This document shows positions 25,872-34,044 of a DNA stretch of 64,000 nt, piece after piece. A program made the position numbers and the translations under genes. The first letter of the stretch is position 1. The number at the start of each line of letters is the position of its first letter. This DNA is from Acidobacteriota bacterium. Its GTDB lineage: Bacteria; Acidobacteriota; Vicinamibacteria; Vicinamibacterales; UBA2999. Location of the stretch: positions 62,001 to 126,000 of the forward strand of contig JAUSDY010000028.1 of the NCBI GenBank assembly GCA_030650395.1, written 5' to 3'. The notes beneath the pieces were generated by a model, which was not told the DNA's origin, searched no databases, and worked only from the letters and a program-made list of their open reading frames with translations.

Positions 25872-26915
25872 CTAGGGTTTTTTCCTGGCCGCTGCGGCGG
25901 CATCGGCGGCGCGGGCGCCACGCAGGATGTTCTCGAGGGCGTAGTTCCCTTCGTGACAGGCGTACTCGTAAATGCGGTACTCCGGATCCTCGCTCAGCGG
26001 AAACGAGACTGTCCAGGGCCGGGTGTAGATCTCTGGATCTTCGATCGTCACCGAGTACTGAATCGTGTCTTTGGCCACGCGCGTCAGCCGTTCCACGACC
26101 TTCAACTGATCGGTGTGCGGAATGCCCTTGATGCGCCCGCTCGCGGCGCTGGTGGATATCCATCCCTTGTTGTTGAAGTTGGTCGTCTCGACGACGAGGG
26201 TATCGCCTTCCCAACGCCCGCGAGAGTCGCCCATCCAGAACCCGCCTTCGCCAAGGCTTCCACCTCCGCCAAGGCTACGGCGGACAGGTCGGCGGGGCAG
26301 GCTGGCATCCAAGCCAATGGGGATGATGCGCGCGTCGTGAATCATCTCGTGCGCGATCACGACGTACCCGGGAACCTGCACGATCTGGTAGGCGTTGTTG
26401 TAGCCGGCCGGAAACATCGAGCCGGGCACGCCGCGTGTGATGCACCGATCCCACCGGCTCATGAACTCGTAGCTATCGTCGTTGTGCGCGGCGTTGTCGT
26501 CGCGCCTGGCTTCGGCTGAGGGCCGCACGGGGACGCGCCCATCCGGCGGGTCGACCACGAGCGAGGTCTGGCGGGTTGACAGCACTTTCGTGCCCGAGTC
26601 GTACCAGAACTGGTTGTAGCTGCCCGACTCGAGCGGTCCAAACTTGTCTGACGCGACACGCTGTTGCGCGATCTGCTTTTCGAGCGCAGCGGCTTCCGCG
26701 TCGGTCAGAAACGCTTTCCCGGCCAACGCCCGCGGGCGCTCGAGTGGCGTGACCGTTGCGTTGGTCCAGATGCCCTGCAGGTCCGGCTGGCCATCGGGCG
26801 TGCGTGCGAGCGTCCACCGCGCGCCGGCGGCCGGCGCCTGGGCGTTCGCGAGGTTTGGCCACTGCAGCGCGAACATCACGACCGCCACCGAGACAATCAA
26901 AGCAGGGCGCAACAT
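25872..26915 (-). CDS. Secreted 'PDLQGxW' family protein
   Basis: 347 residues from ATG 26915, fixed by AAAGGAG 8 bases upstream and a signal peptide (MLRPALIVSVAVVMFALQW). It belongs to a family common in Acidobacteria with no assigned function that I know of. Shared motifs are PDLQGIWTNATVTPLERP, HDARIIPIG, GRWEGDTLVVETTNFN, EDPEIYTRPWTVSFPL and YEYACHEGNYALENIL. Paralogs are at 26947 and 41586. Residues of about 209-221 (RRPVRRSLGGGGSLGEG) are encoded by a repeat that also sits in thrA in the opposite orientation. The insert follows HDARIIPIGLDASLP and precedes WMGDSRGRWEGD. It is divergent from the next gene, with only 31 bases between starts. Confidence 0.8.
   Translation of the reverse strand: MLRPALIVSVAVVMFALQWPNLANAQAPAAGARWTLARTPDGQPDLQGIWTNATVTPLERPRALAGKAFLTDAEAAALEKQIAQQRVASDKFGPLESGSYNQFWYDSGTKVLSTRQTSLVVDPPDGRVPVRPSAEARRDDNAAHNDDSYEFMSRWDRCITRGVPGSMFPAGYNNAYQIVQVPGYVVIAHEMIHDARIIPIGLDASLPRRPVRRSLGGGGSLGEGGFWMGDSRGRWEGDTLVVETTNFNNKGWISTSAASGRIKGIPHTDQLKVVERLTRVAKDTIQYSVTIEDPEIYTRPWTVSFPLSEDPEYRIYEYACHEGNYALENILRGARAADAAAAARKKP
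26255..26289. repeat. 35-base mobile word, copy 1 (inside a secreted-protein gene)
   Basis: Thirty-five bases (starting GGCTTCCACCTCCGCC, ending GGCGGACAGGT) are identical to 29835-29869 in thrA. An inner inverted pair, TCCGCC and GGCGGA, could form a small hairpin. This gene reads it antisense, thrA reads it sense. Confidence 0.9.
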
Positions 26916-26946
26916 CGAGGACTCCTTTTGCTGTAGCATCCCGCCC

Positions 26947-27792
26947 ATGCGACGCGGGCTAATACCGGTGGCGGCCGTCATCGTCTTCTGGCTCGCGGCG
27001 CCGCCGATTGCGGGCCAGACACCTGCCTATATACCGCCGCGTACCCCTGATGGCAAGGCCGATCTGAACGGCATCTGGCAGGCCCTCAACACCGCCAACT
27101 ACGATCTGCAGGCACATGCCGCGCGGGCGGCAATGGCGATGCGCGCAGGCCCCGCGGGGCCCATCCCCGCCGCGGGCGTGTTGCCGTTGGGCGCGGTCGG
27201 CGCCGTGCCCGCGGGGCTGTCCGTTGTCGACGGCGATGAGATTCCCTATCAGCCGTGGGCGCTTGCCAAGAAGAAACAGAACGCCGACAACTGGCTCACG
27301 TCCGATCCCGAGATCAAGTGCTACCTGCCCGGCGTGCCGCGCGCGACCTACCTGCCGTTTCCGTTCCAGATCTTTCAGAACGACCGGTTCATCCTGATCG
27401 CGTACGAGTATGCCAGCGCGTTACGCACCATCAACCTGACCGATCCGGGACCCCCGCCGATCGACGCGTGGATGGGCCAATCGGTGGGCCGCTGGGAAGG
27501 TGACACGCTGGTCGTCACCGTCACCGGCTTGAACGGCCAGGCGTGGTTCGATCGCGCCGGGAACTTCGCCAGCGAGTCGCTGCGGGTGGTCGAGCGATAC
27601 ACGCGGACGGGCCCCGATCACCTGTCGTACGAGGCAACGATCGAAGACCCGAAGGTGTTCACGCGCCCGTGGAAGATCAGCATGCCCCTGTACCGGCGCG
27701 TTGAACGCGGCGCGCGGCTCCACGAGTTCAAGTGCGTCGAGTTCGTCGAGGAGCTGTTGTACGGCCACCTGCGCAAGCCACCGATCAACTGA
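26947..27792 (+). CDS. Secreted 'PDLNGxW' family protein, short variant
   Basis: 281 residues from ATG 26947 with a signal peptide (MRRGLIPVAAVIVFWLAAPPIAGQ). It shares with its divergent neighbour the motifs RTPDGKADLNGIWQAL, VGRWEGDTLVVTVTGLN, LRVVERYTRTGPDHLSYEATIEDPKVFTRPWKISMPL and a C-terminal KCVEFVEELLYG in place of YACHEGNY. An internal segment of Ala/Gly/Pro (AGPAGPIPAAGVLPLGAVGAVPAG) distinguishes it. No enzyme motif is evident. The two divergent starts likely share a control region of about 30 bases, too short for two full separate promoters, so the promoters must overlap the coding ends. Confidence 0.8.
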   Translation: MRRGLIPVAAVIVFWLAAPPIAGQTPAYIPPRTPDGKADLNGIWQALNTANYDLQAHAARAAMAMRAGPAGPIPAAGVLPLGAVGAVPAGLSVVDGDEIPYQPWALAKKKQNADNWLTSDPEIKCYLPGVPRATYLPFPFQIFQNDRFILIAYEYASALRTINLTDPGPPPIDAWMGQSVGRWEGDTLVVTVTGLNGQAWFDRAGNFASESLRVVERYTRTGPDHLSYEATIEDPKVFTRPWKISMPLYRRVERGARLHEFKCVEFVEELLYGHLRKPPIN

Positions 27793-28150
27793 CTTAACCC
27801 TAGGCAGCGGCCGAACGCGGAGAGGTATCTCCCGGCGTTCGCTCTCGCTCGGCGGTCAAATCTTCCTCGCCGCATTAATCGCCCCAGCGATGGACGCGCC
27901 AAATGGGCCCAACGCTTTTTGCTCAAAGCAACCTCTCGTCGCGTAGCGGGGCCGACTGCCGTCTGCTGATTAACCATTAGTGCGCGGTTTCTTCGATCGA
28001 GACCGCCCACGCCCCCGCGCCCGGCAGCGGACCTGACAGTGAGGGCAAGTGGGCGCGCCACCACGCCTGCGCGTGGAGCGTCATCGCGACTGAAGGCGTG
28101 CCAATCCGGGCAGGTGACGCATGGCGGTCATGGTAGTCTAGCGCCAGCTC
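27793..28150. other. Intergenic region upstream of the Thr-Ile operon leader
   Basis: No convincing gene. A minus-strand frame ending at 27977-27979 reads WWRAHLPSLSGPLPGAGAW then AVSIEETAH. It could be the end of a lost gene, but it has no start and runs antisense to the leader peptide. A TANNNT-type -10 candidate (TAGTCT, 28134-28139) lies just before the leader ATG, which would give an almost leaderless start. This is tentative. Confidence 0.3.
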
Positions 28151-28237
28151 ATGTTCACGACCCTGCGGGCCGCCTTCGTCATCATTATTTGCACTGCCAT
28201 TACTACGACTTGTGGGGGCCACAAGCGGATGAGGTGA
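28151..28237 (+). CDS. thrL: Thr/Ile leader peptide of the thrA-ilvA attenuator
   Basis: 28 codons, ATG 28151 to TGA 28235-28237. Residues 11-20 are IIICTAITTT, four Ile and four Thr among ten, and two more Thr are near the start (MFTT). This is the composition of the ThrL control run in enterobacteria, where scarcity of Thr or Ile stalls the ribosome and prevents termination. It is followed by a strong terminator hairpin and then by the bifunctional aspartokinase/homoserine dehydrogenase and threonine dehydratase genes, whose end product is isoleucine. No strong ribosome site precedes the ATG. The function is inferred from composition, position and the RNA structures. The sequence is not a copy of the E. 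coli peptide. Confidence 0.82.
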   Translation: MFTTLRAAFVIIICTAITTTCGGHKRMR

Positions 28238-28274
28238 GTTGCAAGACTCCGGGCTTACAAAAGGCCGCATCCGC
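28225..28274 (+). promoter_or_regulatory. Antiterminator pairing of the thr-ilv attenuator
   Basis: GCGGATG (28225-28231), overlapping the end of the leader reading frame, is the exact reverse complement of CATCCGC (28268-28274), which lies in the 5' arm and loop of the terminator. Pairing of the two would prevent the terminator. An early leader segment (GGCCGCCTT, 28169-28177) can in turn pair with AAGCGG of the same region, giving the classic 1:2, 2:3 and 3:4 choices. Confidence 0.7.
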
Positions 28275-28295
28275 GAAGGGATGGCGGCCTTTTTC
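28259..28295 (+). terminator. Attenuator terminator upstream of thrA
   Basis: The stem AAAAGGCCGC-ATCC (28259-28272) pairs with GGATGGCGGCCTTTT around loop GCGAA with one bulge, then continues TTTTTCATTTT. This is a GC-rich stem with a U tract, the standard intrinsic terminator form, 22 bases after the leader stop and 47 bases before the thrA start. Confidence 0.88.
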
Positions 28296-28341
28296 ATTTT
28301 CGAGAACACGGAGAACCTTTGGAGAACACGGAGAAAACGTC

Positions 28342-30867
28342 GTGAAGCAGGCGGGACTTGAAGTCTGGAAATTCGGCGGCGCCTCGGTGGCCGATGGCCG
28401 CGCCATTCAGCGGGCGGCGGAACAGATCGCCGCACATCGCGGGCCGCTGGTGGTGGTGGTGTCGGCGCTCGCGGGCGTCACCGACCTTTTGCTCGAGGCC
28501 ACACCGCAGGCCGCCGATACATTCCGGCGAAAGCATCGCCAGGCCGCGAGAGCGGTGCTCGGATCAGGAGCAGTGCTGCGGCGAATGCTGGCGCAGATCG
28601 ACGCCTCGGCGGGTGAGTACCGGGACGTCTGCGCCGCGATCGAGATTCTTGGCCACCTCTCGCCTCGTGTGCAAGACACGCTCGTGGCGCGTGGCGAACA
28701 ACTGTCGGCAACACTGCTCGCGGCGGCCGTCACCCGGGCGCGGCGGCGGGCGACGTATGTGAATGCGCTCGACGTGGTCCGCACGGACGATGCCCATGGC
28801 GGCGCGGCGCCGCTGCTCGACGACACGGCGGCGCAGGCGCGCAAGATTCTTCGGCCGATCATCGCCGGCGGCGCGGTGGCGGTCGTGCCCGGCTTCATCG
28901 GGCGCGCGCCCGACGGCAGCCTCACGACGCTGGGCCGCGGCGGCACGGACCTGACCGCCACCCTGCTCGCGCGATCGCTTCGCGCCCGTCATGTCGTGCT
29001 GTGGAAGGACGTGCCGGGCATTCTCACCGCGGATCCGCGGCTCGTTCCAGATGCGCGCGTGATCCCGCAGCTGCATCATCGCGAAGCCGCCGAAGTCGCG
29101 CACTACGGCGCGAAGGTCTTGCACCCGCGCGCCCTCATCCCGATCGCCGGCACGCGCATCACGCTGCGGGTGCGGTCGTTCATCGATCCATCGTTACCGG
29201 GCACTGAAGTCTCGGCGCGACAGTCGCTGAAAGCCTATCCAGTGAAGGCGCTGGCGATCCTACCGGCGCAGGCCGTGATCACCGTGGCCGGCAAGGGCAT
29301 GGTGGGTGTGCACGGCATCGCCGCGCGCACGTTTACCGCCGTCGATGCGGCAGGGTTGTCGGTCTCGACGATCTTCCAGGCCTCGTCCGAGAGCTCGATC
29401 GGTTTTACCGTTCCAGAAGATCAATCGGAGCGCGCCGTCACGAGCGTTCGACATGGCCTTCGGCACGAGCTGACGCACGGACTGATCGATGGCGTTACGG
29501 CGCGGACGCGGATGGCCGTGATCGCCGTGGTTGGCGAGGGCATGGTCGGCACGCCCGGCATTTCGGCGCGCGTCTTCACCGCCCTCGAATCCGGCGGCAT
29601 CAACGTGGTGGCGATCGCGCAGGGATCGTCGGAGCGCAATATTTCGTTTGTCGTCGGCTCCGCCGACGCGGCCGAGGCCGCGCGGCGGGTCCACGCGGCA
29701 TTTCAACTGTCAAAGATCGGCGGCGGGCGCCCGGTGTCGAAGCCTTACACCGACGTCGTGCTGCTCGGATTCGGCCGCGTCGGGCGCGCGCTCTCGGATC
29801 AGATTGCCGCCGCCAATGGCCCCCTTCGCCCAAGGGCTTCCACCTCCGCCAAGGCTACGGCGGACAGGTTGGCCGGCCAAGGCGAGCGCCACGTCCGCAT
29901 CGTCGGGTTGCTCGATCGATCGGGCTACGTGTTCGACGCCCGCGGACTGTCGCGGTCGCGGCTGCTTCGGCTGGCTCGGGCTAAGGATGCGGGCGCGTTG
30001 CTCACGACGCTTGGCGGCCACAAGGCGACGGCGCCGGAAGCGCTCGCGCTGATGTCCGGCCATGCGGTGTCGCGCCCGGTGGTGGTGGACGTGACGAGTG
30101 ATGACACCGGTCCGCTGCTGCATACCGCCGTCGGCCAGGGTTTCGACGTGGTCATGGCCAACAAGAAGCCGCTGTCCGGATCGTGGGAAAGCTATGCCCG
30201 GCTGCTCGAGTCCTCGATCACGACCGGCCGCCGGATCCGCTACGAAGCGACGGTGGGCGCCGGGCTGCCGATTATCGATACCTATCGCAAGCTCGCCGAG
30301 ACAGGCGACCGCGTCCTTCGCATCGATGGCTGCGTGAGCGGCACGCTGATGTACGTGCTGTCGGAAGTGTCTGCCGGGCGCCCGTTCTCGCAGGCGGTGC
30401 GTGAAGCGGTCGAGCGCGGCTACGCCGAGCCGGATCCGCGCGACGATCTGTCGGGTCGCGATGCGGCCCGCAAGGGGCTGATCCTCGCGCGCATGATGGG
30501 CTACCGCGGCGCGGCGCCGTCCGCCGACGACCTGGTGCCACCCGCCTATCGAGGGTTGTCGCTGAAGCAATTTCTCGATCGCTTGCCTGAACTGGACGAT
30601 GCGTGGCGGAAGCGCACGGCCGCCGAGACCGCGCGCGGACGAGTGTTGCGCTATGTGGTGTCGGCCACTCCGCGCAAGGTCAGCGCGGGCATGGTAGCGG
30701 TGCCATCGACAAGCCCGATGGGTGCGGCAAGCGGGACGCGGAACATCGTGACCTTCCACTCGCGGCGCTATCGCAACGAGCCGCTGGTGATCAGCGGACC
30801 CGGAGCGGGTGCGGAAGTCACAGCGGCCGGCCTGCTCAACGACATCTGTTCTCTGGGGGCATCATGA
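28342..30867 (+). CDS. thrA: Bifunctional aspartokinase/homoserine dehydrogenase
   Basis: 841 residues from GTG 28342, preceded by GGAG at 28330-28333. The aspartokinase domain comes first (about 1-275: WKFGGASV, TLGRGGTDLTATLLA, YGAKVLHPRA). Two ACT domains follow at about 305-470 (ITVAGKGMVG, IAVVGEGMVGTPGISARVF), then homoserine dehydrogenase to the end (GFGRVGRALSDQI, VVMANKKPLSG, GGLPII-like GAGLPIIDT). The terminal part (FHSRRYRNEPLVISGPGAGAEVTA) is complete. It catalyses the first and third steps from aspartate to threonine. Residues of about 492-514 (RASTSAKATADRLAGQ) are encoded by a mobile repeat and interrupt the Rossmann fold between its first helix and second strand. TGA overlaps the ilvA ATG. 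Confidence 0.96.
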   Translation: MKQAGLEVWKFGGASVADGRAIQRAAEQIAAHRGPLVVVVSALAGVTDLLLEATPQAADTFRRKHRQAARAVLGSGAVLRRMLAQIDASAGEYRDVCAAIEILGHLSPRVQDTLVARGEQLSATLLAAAVTRARRRATYVNALDVVRTDDAHGGAAPLLDDTAAQARKILRPIIAGGAVAVVPGFIGRAPDGSLTTLGRGGTDLTATLLARSLRARHVVLWKDVPGILTADPRLVPDARVIPQLHHREAAEVAHYGAKVLHPRALIPIAGTRITLRVRSFIDPSLPGTEVSARQSLKAYPVKALAILPAQAVITVAGKGMVGVHGIAARTFTAVDAAGLSVSTIFQASSESSIGFTVPEDQSERAVTSVRHGLRHELTHGLIDGVTARTRMAVIAVVGEGMVGTPGISARVFTALESGGINVVAIAQGSSERNISFVVGSADAAEAARRVHAAFQLSKIGGGRPVSKPYTDVVLLGFGRVGRALSDQIAAANGPLRPRASTSAKATADRLAGQGERHVRIVGLLDRSGYVFDARGLSRSRLLRLARAKDAGALLTTLGGHKATAPEALALMSGHAVSRPVVVDVTSDDTGPLLHTAVGQGFDVVMANKKPLSGSWESYARLLESSITTGRRIRYEATVGAGLPIIDTYRKLAETGDRVLRIDGCVSGTLMYVLSEVSAGRPFSQAVREAVERGYAEPDPRDDLSGRDAARKGLILARMMGYRGAAPSADDLVPPAYRGLSLKQFLDRLPELDDAWRKRTAAETARGRVLRYVVSATPRKVSAGMVAVPSTSPMGAASGTRNIVTFHSRRYRNEPLVISGPGAGAEVTAAGLLNDICSLGAS
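29835..29869. repeat. 35-base mobile word, copy 2 (inside thrA)
   Basis: Identical over 35 bases to 26255-26289, here translated on the sense strand as ASTSAKATADR. Flanking words (CCTTCGCC before, TTGGC or TCGGC after) are also similar, so the full mobile unit is probably about 50-60 bases. Confidence 0.9.
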
Positions 30868-32432
30868 CGGGTGGGGACACACCTTCAGGTTTGTCCGACA
30901 CGAGTCCCGATGCGATGCTGCGCCTGATTCTGACCAGTCGCGTCTACGACGTCGCGCGCGCGACGCCCCTCGACGTGGCGCGCCGGCTCTCGCAGCGGAC
31001 CGGTAACCAGGTCTTCCTGAAACGCGAGGATCTGCAGCCGATCTTCACCTTCAAGCTGCGCGGCGCGCACAACCGCATGGCGCATCTGTCAGAGGACGAG
31101 CGCCGGCGCGGCGTGATCACCGCCAGCGCCGGTAACCACGCCCAGGGCGTCGCGTTTTCGGCGCGCCATCTCGGTCTCAGCGCGCTCATCGTGATGCCGC
31201 AAACGACGCCCGAGATCAAGGTTGAGGCCGTGCGCGAACTGGGCGCTGAGGTCGAGTTGGCCGGCGACACCTTCGCCGATGCAAAGGCGCGGTGCGACGA
31301 GCTCACGATCTCGAGCGGGCGCGTGCTGATCCACCCGTTCGACGATCCGCTGGTGATCGCGGGGCAAGGAACGATCGCCATGGAGATCCTCGGCCAGGGG
31401 CGTGACGACCTCACGGCGATCTTCGTGCCGGTCGGCGGCGGCGGCCTGATCGCGGGCATCGCCAGCTACGTGAAGGCGATCAGGCCGGAGGTCAAGGTCA
31501 TCGGCGTCGAGCCGTTCGAAGCCGACGCGATGTACCGGTCGCTCGAAGCCGGCCGCCGCATCCTCCTCGATCGCGTGGGCATCTTCGCCGACGGCGTCGC
31601 GGTGCGGGAAGTCGGCGCCCTGACCTTTCCGATCGTCCAGGCGAACGTCGACGAGGTGATCCGCGTGTCGAACGATGAGATCTGCGCGGCGATCAAGGAC
31701 GTCTTCGACGATACGCGCTCGCTGATGGAGCCGGCGGGCGCACTGGCCGTAGCGGGCCTGCGCGCGTGGGCGGCGCGCACCGGCGCCACCGGCCTGAACC
31801 TGGTGGCGGTGTTGAGCGGCGCCAACATGAACTTCGATCGCCTGCGCTTCGTCGCCGAACGGGCCGAGGTCGGCGAGGCGCGCGAGGCGCTGTTCGGCGT
31901 CACGATTCCCGAGCGGCCGGGCGCCTTTCGTGACTTCTGCGCCACCATCGGCCGGCGCGTCGTCACCGAGTTCAACTACCGCCTGAGCAGCCGCCACGAG
32001 GCGCACATCTTCGTCGGCATCGCGACGCAATCGAAGCAGAACGCCGTCGACCTCACCGCGTTGCTGCAGCACAAGGGTTATCAGACGATCGACCTGACCG
32101 GCGACGAAGTGGCGAAGCTTCACATTCGCTACATGGTCGGCGGGCACGCACCTGACGTGTCGAACGAACAGCTCTACCGCTTCGAGTTTCCCGAGCGGCC
32201 CGGCGCGCTGATGGAGTTCCTGGATCGGCTAGGCGGGCGCTGGAACATCAGCCTGTTTCACTATCGCAACCACGGATCGGATTTCGGCCGCGTCCTCGCC
32301 GGATTCGAAGTGCCGAGCAGCGATGCGACTGACTTCGCGCAGTTTCTCGAAGGGCTCGGCTATCACCACCAACGCGAGCAGGACAACGACGCCTATCAGC
32401 TGTTCCTGGGCGGACGCGCGCAGCGAGGCTGA
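30864..32432 (+). CDS. ilvA: Threonine dehydratase, long biosynthetic form
   Basis: 522 residues from ATG 30864, overlapping the thrA stop and preceded by GGGGG. It is a PLP enzyme that converts threonine to 2-oxobutanoate, the entry to isoleucine. Motifs: FTFKLRGAHNRM with the PLP lysine, TASAGNHAQGVAFSA, and the glycine loop VPVGGGGLIAGI. Two C-terminal ACT-like regulatory domains are present (FGVTIPERPGAFRDF and YRFEFPERPGALMEF), the form inhibited by isoleucine. The first 15 residues (GGDTPSGLSDTSPDA) are encoded by a palindromic repeat, and typical IlvA begins near MLRLILTSRVYDVA. Placement with thrA and the Thr/Ile leader makes one regulon. Confidence 0.96.
   Translation: MTGGDTPSGLSDTSPDAMLRLILTSRVYDVARATPLDVARRLSQRTGNQVFLKREDLQPIFTFKLRGAHNRMAHLSEDERRRGVITASAGNHAQGVAFSARHLGLSALIVMPQTTPEIKVEAVRELGAEVELAGDTFADAKARCDELTISSGRVLIHPFDDPLVIAGQGTIAMEILGQGRDDLTAIFVPVGGGGLIAGIASYVKAIRPEVKVIGVEPFEADAMYRSLEAGRRILLDRVGIFADGVAVREVGALTFPIVQANVDEVIRVSNDEICAAIKDVFDDTRSLMEPAGALAVAGLRAWAARTGATGLNLVAVLSGANMNFDRLRFVAERAEVGEAREALFGVTIPERPGAFRDFCATIGRRVVTEFNYRLSSRHEAHIFVGIATQSKQNAVDLTALLQHKGYQTIDLTGDEVAKLHIRYMVGGHAPDVSNEQLYRFEFPERPGALMEFLDRLGGRWNISLFHYRNHGSDFGRVLAGFEVPSSDATDFAQFLEGLGYHHQREQDNDAYQLFLGGRAQRG
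30875..30896. repeat. Palindrome at the ilvA start
   Basis: GGACACACCT and AGGTTTGTCC surround TC, a variant of the GACAAACCTAAAGGTTTGTC family. It begins 8 bases after the ilvA start codon's last base and encodes DTPSGLS. It may affect initiation by forming a hairpin over the ribosome-entry region. Confidence 0.75.
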
Positions 32433-32448
32433 CTGCTCGCGGTTCCCA

Positions 32449-33987
32449 TTACGGCCGATGCTGGGCACGGAGTACGGTCTTCAGCACTTTACCCGCGCCG
32501 CTGATGGGCATCGGCTCGGTGCGAATTTCGACGCTGCGCGGCACTTTGTAGCCGCCAACCAGCGAGCGGCAGTGCCCGATGATCTCGTCCGCCGTCACGG
32601 TCTGACCTGGCTTCGGCAGCACGACCGCGTGCACGCGCTCGCCCCAGTTCGGGTCGGCGATCCCGATCACCGCGCACATCGCCACCGCGGGATGCTGGCA
32701 CACGGCATTCTCGACCTCGGCCGAATACACGTTCTCGCCGCCGGTGATGATGATGTCTTTCGCGCGATCGACGATGAAGATGAAGCCCTCGTCGTCCATC
32801 GAGGCCAGGTCGCCGGTGTGCATCCAGCCGCCACGCAGCGCCTGCGCCGTCAGCTCCGGCTGTTTCCAATACCCGTTCATCACCATCGGACCGCGGACCG
32901 CAATCTCGCCCACCGTGCCGCGCGGCACTTCGTGATCCTGCTCGTCGACGATGCGGACTTCGGCGGAATGCGCGGCACGCCCGGCCGATCGCAGCCGCCC
33001 GGCGGACGGACCATCGAGGGCATGGTATTTCGGCGATAGAAACGTCGCCACCGGCGACAGCTCGGTCATGCCGTAGGCCTGGAGAAATCCGCAGCCTGGC
33101 AGCGTCGCCATCGCCTACCGCAGCAGCGCCTCGGGCATCGGCGCGCCGCCGTACATGAGACACCGCAGCGACGACACGTCCGTCGCGGCAATCGCCGGCG
33201 AGTTCACGATCATGTTGATCATCGTCGGCACCAGTACGGAGTGCGTGACGCGCGAGTGCTGGATGGTCTCGAGCGCGGCGATCGGATCGAAGCGCCCGAC
33301 GAAGACATGCGTGCCGCCGCACAGCGTGACGCCGAACGTCGCGGCGGAGTCGGCGAGGTGAAACATCGGGCCGCCGTGCATGTAGACGGTGGAGTCGTCG
33401 AAGCCGATTTCCGCGATCATGTTCATCGCGTTGGCGGTGATCCCCGCGTGCGTCAGGACCACACCTTTGCCGCGGCCGGTCGTGCCACCCGTGTAAAACA
33501 GACCGTACGGTGCATTGTGCGGGATGGTCGCCGGTTCGACCGGCTGGGCGGCGTCAACGATCGATTCGAGCGCGACCGCGTCTTCCCCCGCGTGCTCGCA
33601 GTCGATCAGCACGATGCGGCGCACACTCGTGAGTCCGGGTCGAAGCGCCGGCAGCAACGCCGACATAGCCTCGTCCACGATCAGGACTTCCGCGCCCGAG
33701 TCGTTCAGAATTTCGGTCAGTTCCGGCGCTGCCAGCCGGACGTTCAGCGGGACGACGAGGCCGCCCGCCCACGGCACCGCGTAGTAGTAATCCAGGTAGC
33801 GGTCCGAATTGAGGGCGAGGATGGCGACGCGGGTCTCGTGCTGGACGCCGAGTGCGCGCAGGGCGCCGGCAAATTGTGCCACCCGATCGACGAACTCCGC
33901 CCAGGTGCGGCGCCGGCCCTGGTGGATGGTGGCGACGCCGTGACGGTTGGTCTGCCGAGCGCGGCGCAAGCCGGCGAGGATGGACAT
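32449..33987 (-). pseudogene. Long-chain acyl-CoA synthetase interrupted by an in-frame TAG
   Basis: ANL-superfamily AMP-forming acyl-CoA ligase, 513 codons including one internal stop. The N-terminal part (33987 to 33118) has the P-loop YTGGTTGRGKGVVLTH and ends MPEALLR. After TAG (33117-33115) the same frame goes on with AMATLPGCGFLQAYGMTELSP, then GDLASMDDEGFIFIVDRAKD and GGENVYSAEVE, the C-terminal domain. Only one codon is affected (a GAG-to-TAG change would explain it) and everything else is intact. It is therefore a very recent nonsense mutation, a sequencing error, or a read-through case. An internal ATG two codons later could give a separate C-terminal piece, but this would not be an enzyme. 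Confidence 0.85.
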
Positions 33988-34044
33988 GATGGCTGCCGAT
34001 TCTAACGGATTGCCAATGAAGCGCCTCGCATTACACTGGCCGGC

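Noticed and set aside
27977-28435. Minus-strand gene across the thrA leader
   Set aside because: Runs antisense through the leader peptide and terminator and lacks a plausible start; at most a remnant near 27980-28130.
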